From NCBI GenBank assembly GCA_002470695.1, contig DKNM01000080.1, positions 2,390 through 43,863 of the forward strand: a DNA stretch of 41,474 nt, read 5' to 3'. Shown piece after piece: positions 7,533 through 14,305 of the stretch. The position numbers were made by a program, and so were the translations under genes. The DNA comes from Candidatus Neomicrothrix sp. UBA7388. Its GTDB lineage: Bacteria > Actinomycetota > Acidimicrobiia > Acidimicrobiales > Poriferisodalaceae. The number at the start of each line of letters is the position of its first letter. Positions within the stretch are counted from its first letter, which is position 1. A model generated the notes under the pieces. The model was not told the DNA's origin, searched no databases, and saw nothing but the letters and a program-made list of their open reading frames with translations.

Positions 7533-9236
7533 ATGGCAGATGTAAAGGGCATAACCAAACAGCAGCCCAGTTCAATGCCTTTCAGCAAATACATTCACTA
7601 CCCCTACGCCCCCCTCCTAGATGGGCGAACCTGGCCTGACAAGATCACCAACGAAGCTCCTTTGTGGTGTTCAGTGGATCTTCGAGACGGCAACCAAGCC
7701 CTCATCGACCCAATGGACGTTCCACGCAAAAAGCAAATGTTCGAAGCCCTTGTAGAAATGGGTTTCAAAGAAATCGAAGTAGGATTTCCCTCGGCCTCCG
7801 CACCCGATTTCGACTTCTGCCGGATGCTCATCGAGGAAGATCTCGTTCCCGACGACGTGTGGATCCAGGTCCTCACGCAAAGTCGACCAGAACTCATAGA
7901 ACGCACCTATGAATCTATCGCTGGTGCCAAAAACGCAATCGTTCACCTCTACAACCCAACTTCGACCCTTCAAAGACGCGTTGTTTATGGTCTCGACCTA
8001 GACGGCATTATCGACATCGCCTTAACAGGTACCCGTCAATGCCGAGAACTACGTGAGAAATCAAACGATTCAAATATCCGTTTTGAATACTCTCCAGAAT
8101 CGTTCACAGGCACTGAGATAGAGTTTGCTATCGACATCTGCGAGCAAGTCACCGCCGAATGGGGCGCCACCGCAGACGATCCAATCATTTTGAATCTTCC
8201 GGCCACCGTCGAGATGTCAACCGCAAACCTTTACGGAGACCTAATAGAGTTTTTCCACCGCAACGTAACCAACCGCGATGCAATTGTTTTGTCGCTTCAC
8301 CCACACAACGACCGAGGCTGCGGCGTCGCAGCAGCAGAATTCGGTGTGATGGCAGGCGCAGATCGTGTCGAAGGCACCCTGTTTGGCAATGGTGAAAGAA
8401 CTGGCAACGTTGACATCGTCACTCTCGCAATGAATCTCTTCAGCCAAGGAGTCGACCCAGAACTAGACATAAGCCATATAGATCATCTACGTCGAATAAC
8501 CGAATACTGCAATCAATTGCCTGTTCACCCCCGTCACCCGTATGGTGGCGATCTGGTCTACACAGCATTCTCGGGTAGCCACCAAGATGCAATTAAAAAG
8601 GGTTTCGAAGCGCTATCGGACGACTACCAAACTTGGGAGGTTCCATACCTGCCAATCGATCCAGCCCATGTTGGACGAACCTACCAAGACGTCATTCGGG
8701 TAAACAGCCAATCGGGCAAAGGCGGCGTTGCGTACGTAATGAAAAACAACTTTGGTCTAGACCTACCTCGTCGCCTGCAAATTGAATTCAGCCAGGTGAT
8801 TCAGTCGATAACCGATGAGGGAGGAGAAATTCTTCCCGAGACAATCAAAAAAACTTTTGACGAAACCTACCTAAACACCTCACAGCCATATGCCTATCTG
8901 GGACACAAGAGCAACTTCGATTCAGAATCTTCAGAACTGTCCACGGTCACTGCTTCGCTCGATGTTTCGGGGGAAAAGAAGACCGTGACCGGCGAAGGTA
9001 ACGGACCATTGTCTGCATTTAAGACAGCGTTAGCTATGGAATGCGGCCTAGAAATAACACTGGTTGATTACCAAGAGCATGCGGTAGGAACAGGAGCGGA
9101 TGCCTCTGCAGCCGCGTACGTCGAAATCGAAGCTGCTGATCGGTCCGTGCACTGGGGAGTCGGACTACACCCAAACATTGTTACTGCGAGTTTCCATGCA
9201 CTTTTATCTGCGATAAACCGCTCAGAAACTATCTGA
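7533..9236 (+). CDS. leuA: 2-isopropylmalate synthase
   Basis: First committed enzyme of leucine synthesis (acetyl-CoA + 2-ketoisovalerate). The 567-residue protein is of the long actinobacterial type. The HMGL-like TIM barrel has RDGNQALIDPM and GFKEIEVGFPSAS, the metal-site LHPHNDRG motif and GNGERTGNVD, followed by the regulatory LeuA dimer/allosteric domain (ending GTGADASAAAYVEIE, ATASFHA-like tail), so leucine feedback is expected. The ATG at 7533 has a good GGAGG. The leader peptide and switchable hairpins upstream indicate a second layer of control by Leu-tRNA supply. No other leu genes are in the window. Confidence 0.96.
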   Translation: MADVKGITKQQPSSMPFSKYIHYPYAPLLDGRTWPDKITNEAPLWCSVDLRDGNQALIDPMDVPRKKQMFEALVEMGFKEIEVGFPSASAPDFDFCRMLIEEDLVPDDVWIQVLTQSRPELIERTYESIAGAKNAIVHLYNPTSTLQRRVVYGLDLDGIIDIALTGTRQCRELREKSNDSNIRFEYSPESFTGTEIEFAIDICEQVTAEWGATADDPIILNLPATVEMSTANLYGDLIEFFHRNVTNRDAIVLSLHPHNDRGCGVAAAEFGVMAGADRVEGTLFGNGERTGNVDIVTLAMNLFSQGVDPELDISHIDHLRRITEYCNQLPVHPRHPYGGDLVYTAFSGSHQDAIKKGFEALSDDYQTWEVPYLPIDPAHVGRTYQDVIRVNSQSGKGGVAYVMKNNFGLDLPRRLQIEFSQVIQSITDEGGEILPETIKKTFDETYLNTSQPYAYLGHKSNFDSESSELSTVTASLDVSGEKKTVTGEGNGPLSAFKTALAMECGLEITLVDYQEHAVGTGADASAAAYVEIEAADRSVHWGVGLHPNIVTASFHALLSAINRSETI

Positions 9237-9264
9237 TTGCGTTTATTTCATCCTCGGGGTAGGT

Positions 9265-9270
9265 GACAAT
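9265..9270 (+). promoter_or_regulatory. -10 box GACAAT of leaderless hydrolase gene
   Basis: GACAAT (4 of 6 matches to TATAAT) is followed by 6 bases and the GTG at 9277. It probably drives the hydrolase/MurF-like pair. Confidence 0.45.
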
Positions 9271-9276
9271 AGCCCA

Positions 9277-10020
9277 GTGGCTCTTTCCAGCTTTGTAGAC
9301 GGCACTTTGTTTGGCACTCGATTTGGGTATGACGCAGCGCGGGTCGTCGCACTGCATGGGTGGGGACGATCTCACAAAGACTTCACTGCCTCGCTAGATG
9401 GCCTTAATGCTATAAGTATCGATTTGCCCGGATTCGGCGCTTCACCCCCTCCTCCCCATAAAGGCGGAGCTTCCCTATATGCGGATTTATTATCGCCCGT
9501 CTTAGAAGAATGTAAGACGCCCGTGATCCTCGTGGGACATAGCTTCGGAGGTCGCGTTGCGGTCCACCTTGCGGAACAGCGGCCAGCTCTAATCGGCGGC
9601 CTGGTTTTGACAGGGGTTCCGCTGCTGCACCGAGCTCACGGAAGGCAACGACCAGCCCTTCCCTATCGACTGGGACGGCTAATGAACCGATTCGGCCTGA
9701 TAAAAGACGAATCGCTCGAGGGGCTTCGCGAGAAGTATGGAAGTGCCGACTACCGAGCTGCCAGCGGCGTAATGCGCGACGTTTTAGTAACGGTGGTCAA
9801 CGAGTCCTACGAACAACAGCTTCGTTCAATTTCTGTACCAGTCGACCTCGTCTGGGGTGACGGAGATAATGCAGCTCCACCTGAGATCGCAAGCAGAGCA
9901 GAAGCTCTACTGGCCGACGCCCGACTTACTCTTTTAGGCGGGGTCGACCACTTCGTACCAACCAACGCCCCGCAAGCACTGAGAGAAGCAATCGATCGAA
10001 GACTCGGTGCATTGAGGTGA
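9277..10020 (+). CDS. Alpha/beta hydrolase
   Basis: A 247-residue hydrolase of the alpha/beta fold. LHGWGRSHKDF gives the oxyanion loop, LVGHSFGGRVAV holds the nucleophile Ser, VWGDGDNAAPP the acid and GGVDHFVPTNAP the His, so the triad is complete. There is no signal peptide. The GTG start at 9277 sits just after a -10 box. Its stop overlaps the GTG of the MurF-like ligase by 4 bp (GTGA), so both are made together, suggesting a role in cell-wall precursor or muropeptide metabolism. The substrate is not recognisable, and the general fold family is broad (esterases, BioH-like, MenH-like). Confidence 0.87.
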   Translation: MALSSFVDGTLFGTRFGYDAARVVALHGWGRSHKDFTASLDGLNAISIDLPGFGASPPPPHKGGASLYADLLSPVLEECKTPVILVGHSFGGRVAVHLAEQRPALIGGLVLTGVPLLHRAHGRQRPALPYRLGRLMNRFGLIKDESLEGLREKYGSADYRAASGVMRDVLVTVVNESYEQQLRSISVPVDLVWGDGDNAAPPEIASRAEALLADARLTLLGGVDHFVPTNAPQALREAIDRRLGALR

Positions 10021-11534
10021 CTTTTTCCGATGTGTGCCTCATCGCCTGTTTCGTCGGGTTCGCCCTATCTTCTCTGAGATGGCTTCGCGTGGCCCAGCGC
10101 GAACACTACCTTCCCTGGACGACAACCCGTTTCGCAATCCGGTGGTGGAAGCTCGGAGCTGTCAATCTTTTCGCTTTAACGATGGCTTTCGCCGCCGTAA
10201 TCTCATCGGTATGGTTTGCCGCAGGAGCGATTCTGACGGCAGTTCTTGCCGCTTTTGGACCCTTCGGTCTCGGTTTGAAGGGACGCACAAGCTCCCTTGC
10301 TTGGACCAGAAGACTGCAAACCCTATCTGCTCTTCACTTGCTTCTATCTCTTACAGTGCTGACGACGCTACGAGTAATTGATATCGGCGCCTTCGGCTAC
10401 GCCCTTCTATCGCTTGCTGCACCTATCTTGGTTGATCTAGCTCTCGCAATTCTTCGCCCCATAGAACAACGAGCCGCTAACCGTTATGTCGTTCAAGCAA
10501 CCACAACGCTAGAACGCATCGACCCCGTCCGAGTTGCGGTTACAGGCTCGTACGGCAAGACAACGATTAAGGGTTACATACGCCACCTGCTATCAGATAA
10601 CTACAGCGTTGTCGCCAGTCCTGCGAGCTTCAACAACAGCGCCGGCCTTTCGAGAGCTGTAAACGAACACCTCACGGAAGGAACCGAAGTATTTATCGCT
10701 GAAATGGGCACCTACGGTCCAGGCGAAATCGCGGACCTCGTCAAATGGGTGCAGCCATCAATCTCAGTGCTTGCGTCCATTGGTCCGGTCCATCTCGAAC
10801 GCTTCGGTGATCTTGACACCATTGTCTCTTCCAAGAGTGAAATTTTCTCGTCGAGTCGAATAGCGATAGTCAACATCGACGCTTACGGACTCGACACCGA
10901 AGCTAATCGGCTCCAAGCATCAGGAATAACAGTCCTAAAATGTTCCAGCGAAAACGCGGCAGCCAATATTTTTGTTACCGCTGACACGGGACTGAGCATC
11001 TCTATCGACGGTCGCGAAATCGCCAGGAACCTTAAATCGGATGCAGTGCCGATAAACGTTGCCTGCGCTATCGCTGTCGCTGTAAGTCTCGGCGTTGCCG
11101 AGGAACGAATAGTCGAACGCATCGGTGCCCTTCCCGTACCCGAACACAGACGCCAACTTTTGACCAGTCCGTCGGGCATCAAGATCATCGACGACACGTA
11201 TAACAGCAACCCAGCGGGCGCCGCAGTGGCCCTCTCAACTCTCTCTCAACTTCAGGCCCAGAGAAAGGCAGTCGTTACCCCAGGAATGGTCGAGTTGGGT
11301 AGTCGCCAGTCCGCAGAAAACCGTCGCCTCGGCGTTGACGCAAGTCTGATTGCGGATGACTTTGTCATTGTCGGGAAAACAAACAGGGCAGCGCTCACCA
11401 ACGGCGCCCGAGATGGCACTGCCAGAGTCCATTTTGTAGCCAACCGTCAAGAAGCCACTGAATGGGTTCGGAAGAACCTCACTCAAGGGGACGCTGTGCT
11501 CTACGAAAACGACTTACCAGACCACTACCCGTAA
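10017..11534 (+). CDS. MurF-like Mur ligase with N-terminal membrane domain
   Basis: A 505-residue protein. Residues 1-150 contain about five hydrophobic segments (near 4-20, 46-64, 66-85, 103-120 and 124-147). The Mur ligase part follows with P-loop GSYGKTT at 177-183, NNSAGLSRAV, EMGTYGPGEI, the HLERFGDLDTI loop, EHRRQLL and DDTYNSNPAGA, which are MurF/MurE hallmarks: ATP-dependent addition of an amino acid or D-Ala-D-Ala to a nucleotide-bound peptide. Standard MurF (~450 residues) is soluble, so the membrane fusion is the unusual part. It is coupled to the upstream hydrolase and followed 67 bp later by a D-Ala-D-Ala ligase, which supports D-Ala-D-Ala as the added unit. It may be the housekeeping MurF or a specialised paralogue. 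Confidence 0.82.
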   Translation: MTFSDVCLIACFVGFALSSLRWLRVAQREHYLPWTTTRFAIRWWKLGAVNLFALTMAFAAVISSVWFAAGAILTAVLAAFGPFGLGLKGRTSSLAWTRRLQTLSALHLLLSLTVLTTLRVIDIGAFGYALLSLAAPILVDLALAILRPIEQRAANRYVVQATTTLERIDPVRVAVTGSYGKTTIKGYIRHLLSDNYSVVASPASFNNSAGLSRAVNEHLTEGTEVFIAEMGTYGPGEIADLVKWVQPSISVLASIGPVHLERFGDLDTIVSSKSEIFSSSRIAIVNIDAYGLDTEANRLQASGITVLKCSSENAAANIFVTADTGLSISIDGREIARNLKSDAVPINVACAIAVAVSLGVAEERIVERIGALPVPEHRRQLLTSPSGIKIIDDTYNSNPAGAAVALSTLSQLQAQRKAVVTPGMVELGSRQSAENRRLGVDASLIADDFVIVGKTNRAALTNGARDGTARVHFVANRQEATEWVRKNLTQGDAVLYENDLPDHYP

Positions 11535-11601
11535 ACCATCTAGTTAGCGAGATCACGAGATGACCTCCCCTCAGACGAAATCTAGGGTTTCATAGGTAGT
11601 A

Positions 11602-12705
11602 ATGAATTCTCCAGCAGTTTGCTTCGGCGGCCCATCACCGGAACATGACATTTCAATCCTCACTGGATTACAGGCAGTGCGCGCACTCGCGGAAATGGGC
11701 AATGACGTCATAGCGCTCTACTGGTCCAAAACCGGCGACTGGCATCAAGTCCCACAAGACGTCGAAGCCAAAGACTTCTCCGAAGGGCTCCCCAAAACGG
11801 CTGAGCCCCTATCTTTTCAAACTGGCAGAGAAGGCGGCTTCCACAAAATAAAGAAACGCGGTAAACAATCACGGCTTGAGATCAGCATCGCGGTGGTTTG
11901 CTGTCACGGGGGACCCGGGGAAGATGGCACTCTCCAAGCGGCATTCGACCTGGCAGGCATTCGCTACACCGGCCCAAGCCAAGCAGGCGCCGCCCTTGGC
12001 ATGGACAAATTAGCGTTCTCAGGAACAATGGAAGCTGCGTCGATACCCAGTCTTCCGCTTCACCAAATCACGCCCGAGCTTTCGATTGAAGAACAAGGTC
12101 CCTTCATCGTCAAACCAAGATTTGGGGGTTCCTCCATAGGGATCGAAGTAGTTGATGACCTAGACACCGCAAAAGCACTCGCCAAAAGTCAACCATTGCT
12201 TCGAGACGGCGCGGTCGTCCAAAGGTATTTAGAAGACGCTGTCGACTTAAATATCTCAGTTCGGACACACCCCCAAGTAAGCCTCAGCGCAGTTGAGAGG
12301 CCGCTACGCCCCGAGGTCCCCGGCATCTACAGCTATCGGGATAAATATCTGAGCGGTTCACAAGGAATGGCGAGTGCGCCACGTGAACTTCCAGCCCAAC
12401 TACCCGCTGATATCGAAGGGCAACTCCGCACCATCGCAGCACGCGTTATTGACCTAGCCATGGTCAGATCAGTGGCAAGAATCGATTTTCTATGGAATCC
12501 AGATGGCTTATGGGTCAACGAGATCAATACCATCCCAGGCTCTCTCAGTTGGTATTTCTGGGCCCACGAAGGCGTTCCTTTCGGTCGCCTATTAGGCGAG
12601 ATGATCGAAGAAGCTCTCGCAGCACCCGCAATCACGTTTCGCACAGACGGTGCGGACGGAACCGCGCTTCGAGATGTCGGCGCAATCGCAAACAAGTTGA
12701 CCTAA
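11602..12705 (+). CDS. ddl: D-alanine--D-alanine ligase
   Basis: ATP-grasp ligase forming D-Ala-D-Ala for peptidoglycan. The 367-residue protein shows FGGPSPEHDISI (N-terminal Ddl motif), HGGPGEDGTLQAAFDLAGIRYTG (central motif), FIVKPRFGGSSIG (ATP-grasp lysine and glycine loop), ARIDFLW and NEINTIPG (metal-binding Glu/Asn), all as expected. The ATG at 11602 matches the family N-terminus. The lipoprotein gene begins immediately after its stop, so they are probably one transcript. It follows the MurF-like gene, placing substrate supplier and user next to each other. A D-Ala-D-Lac ligase paralogue cannot be excluded by eye. Confidence 0.9.
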   Translation: MNSPAVCFGGPSPEHDISILTGLQAVRALAEMGNDVIALYWSKTGDWHQVPQDVEAKDFSEGLPKTAEPLSFQTGREGGFHKIKKRGKQSRLEISIAVVCCHGGPGEDGTLQAAFDLAGIRYTGPSQAGAALGMDKLAFSGTMEAASIPSLPLHQITPELSIEEQGPFIVKPRFGGSSIGIEVVDDLDTAKALAKSQPLLRDGAVVQRYLEDAVDLNISVRTHPQVSLSAVERPLRPEVPGIYSYRDKYLSGSQGMASAPRELPAQLPADIEGQLRTIAARVIDLAMVRSVARIDFLWNPDGLWVNEINTIPGSLSWYFWAHEGVPFGRLLGEMIEEALAAPAITFRTDGADGTALRDVGAIANKLT

Positions 12706-13650
12706 ATGCGTCGACATCTAATCCTTATTGCTGTTGCTCTTCTAACGGCCTGTTCATATTCGACAGAACGAACCGGCGCCACAAATGACCCAGTAACGGG
12801 CCTGTCGAAGGAAACGAGACGATGCATAGAGGAGCACCTCCTCAACGGCTGGAGCCTCAACCTCGCTGAACTCAACAATGATCTCACTCCAGAAGAAGAA
12901 AGCGCCCTCGACATGGCGAAGGATTATTGCCTCAATAACAGCAACTCTCTAAAGCCACCAACTTCACTTGACGACCAATTACAGCTTCCGCCACAGCTCC
13001 TACGAGCCCCATCTGCTTTCAACTCCACGGATCCCCCACCCGGCAACGACGCTGAACTCGACCTCCAATGGCAAATGTGCGGCCAAGGTGACGCCAAAGC
13101 ATGCGACGAACTTTTTTATGCTGCACCTGAAGGCAGTCCCTATGAACAGTTCGCTTTCAGTTGCGGAGGGCGACGCAATATCGACTGCTCACTTCTCCTC
13201 GGCGCTCTGCAACTCGAAGGCGAACTCACGCCCTCTACCCCTTCTCCAGGCGAAGACCCAAATCTAGATGCGTGGTGGGACCGATGCTCAAATGGCAGCG
13301 CCACCGCCTGCGGCGAACTGCGCCTTATCGCGCCCACCGGATCCAGCTACGCCCAATTTGCGTCGACATGCGGGGCGCGAGGAACCAGCTACTGCGCTCT
13401 CATCCTTGAGGAGGAAGGTCGGCCACCCTCGCTGGCTCTTCTCGATCCACAGCAACAACCTCCCGGCGATGACGAATTCCTAGATCAACTCTGGTTACTC
13501 TGCGGACAAAAGGATGCTCGCGCCTGCAAAGACCTGGTCAAATACGGCCCTGCCGACAGCCCTTACATTCGGTTCGGCATCTCCTGTGGCGGCAGAGCAG
13601 TAGCCCCCTGCCCTCGATACTTCGCCAATTTGGAGAACGAAGCTCCTTAA
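12706..13650 (+). CDS. Lipoprotein with three four-cysteine repeats
   Basis: A 314-residue secreted lipoprotein. The N-terminus has a short basic region, a hydrophobic core and lipobox LLTAC with the lipidated Cys at 16. Three ~40-residue repeats (122-161, 191-230, 263-302) each carry cysteines with identical spacing C-x7-C-x19-C-x7-C (125/133/153/161, 194/202/222/230, 266/274/294/302), a leading Trp three residues before the first Cys, and the pattern SxYxxFxxxCG. Each repeat is preceded by a PG-(N/E/D)-D linker. Such CxxGDxxAC...SPYExFxxTCGG units recur in actinobacterial exported proteins, but their role is unknown to me. It starts directly after ddl. Disulfide-stabilised binding modules are a likely reading. 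Confidence 0.8.
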   Translation: MRRHLILIAVALLTACSYSTERTGATNDPVTGLSKETRRCIEEHLLNGWSLNLAELNNDLTPEEESALDMAKDYCLNNSNSLKPPTSLDDQLQLPPQLLRAPSAFNSTDPPPGNDAELDLQWQMCGQGDAKACDELFYAAPEGSPYEQFAFSCGGRRNIDCSLLLGALQLEGELTPSTPSPGEDPNLDAWWDRCSNGSATACGELRLIAPTGSSYAQFASTCGARGTSYCALILEEEGRPPSLALLDPQQQPPGDDEFLDQLWLLCGQKDARACKDLVKYGPADSPYIRFGISCGGRAVAPCPRYFANLENEAP

Positions 13651-14243
13651 TCGGCAACTAACGCTGCTCGAAGGAATTCGATTGTCTCCCTTCGAGCTCT
13701 AACCAACGACCTTAAGTCTGGCTCTAACCCCAAAGCCCTCATTACCTCGGGCTCAGTTGCAACCCCAACCACCGCTGAGTAGACCGCCAATAAAAGCATC
13801 CGAGGCTCAAGGCGTCGAAAACGTCCAGCAGACATCTCCTCCTCAACAAACTTCACCGCTTCCGCCAGCATGAAGCCCATTGCCGATGCCAACTTGCTTG
13901 AAGCAGCACCCCCCTGCCGCGACACAATACGCACAAGTCCTAAAACCTCGGGCCTCCGGGCAGCAAGAGAAAACGTCGCCCGAACTAAATCTTCGATCCT
14001 TTGAAAACCTCTCGCTTCAGCATCAGCCGCTTCCGACAAAGCCCCACCTAATTCTTGGACCGCAAGCTCGATCGTGGCCGCCAGCAACTCCTGTTTAGAG
14101 GAAAAGTGGTAGAGAATTGCCTGTTTCGTAATTCCTACTTGAGCGGCAAGCTCATCCAGAGAAGTCGAATCGAACCCGCGTAACCCAAATGCAGTTAGGG
14201 CTGCATCCAAAATCCGTTCACGCGTACTACCAGGCACGACCAC
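13647..14243 (-). CDS. TetR family repressor
   Basis: A 198-residue TetR regulator. Residues ~7-53 form the helix-turn-helix domain (RILDAALTAFGLRGFDSTSLDELA, VGITKQAILYHFSSKQEL), followed by an all-helical ligand domain (TetR_C type). The start is GTG 14243; TTTGAT (14251-14256) lies 7 bases upstream as a possible -10. It is divergent from the fatty acyl-CoA reductase gene with only 62 bp between, and a perfect 8+2+8 palindrome (14268-14285) lies there, overlapping where -35 elements of both promoters would fall. It most likely represses itself and the FAR/LarA-like/PlsC operon; an acyl-CoA ligand is plausible. Its end overlaps the convergent lipoprotein gene by 4 bp. Confidence 0.9.
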   Translation of the reverse strand: MVVPGSTRERILDAALTAFGLRGFDSTSLDELAAQVGITKQAILYHFSSKQELLAATIELAVQELGGALSEAADAEARGFQRIEDLVRATFSLAARRPEVLGLVRIVSRQGGAASSKLASAMGFMLAEAVKFVEEEMSAGRFRRLEPRMLLLAVYSAVVGVATEPEVMRALGLEPDLRSLVRARRETIEFLRAALVAD

Positions 14244-14267
14244 ATTTTAGATCAAATTCGAACATAG

Positions 14268-14285
14268 ACTTACCATTTGGTAAGT
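14268..14285. promoter_or_regulatory. TetR operator palindrome
   Basis: ACTTACCA TT TGGTAAGT is a perfect 8-bp inverted repeat with a 2-base spacer, in the 62-bp divergent region between the TetR gene and the fatty acyl-CoA reductase gene. Its length and symmetry are typical of TetR-family operators, which often contain ACC...GGT cores. Confidence 0.8.
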
Positions 14286-14292
14286 TTTCTGC

Positions 14293-14298
14293 TAGAAC
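14293..14298 (+). promoter_or_regulatory. -10 box TAGAAC of leaderless FAR gene
   Basis: TAGAAC(T) is followed by 7 bases and the GTG at 14306. It lies 7 bases after the operator, so the bound repressor would cover the -35 region. Confidence 0.4.
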
Positions 14299-14305
14299 TA
14301 GATTC

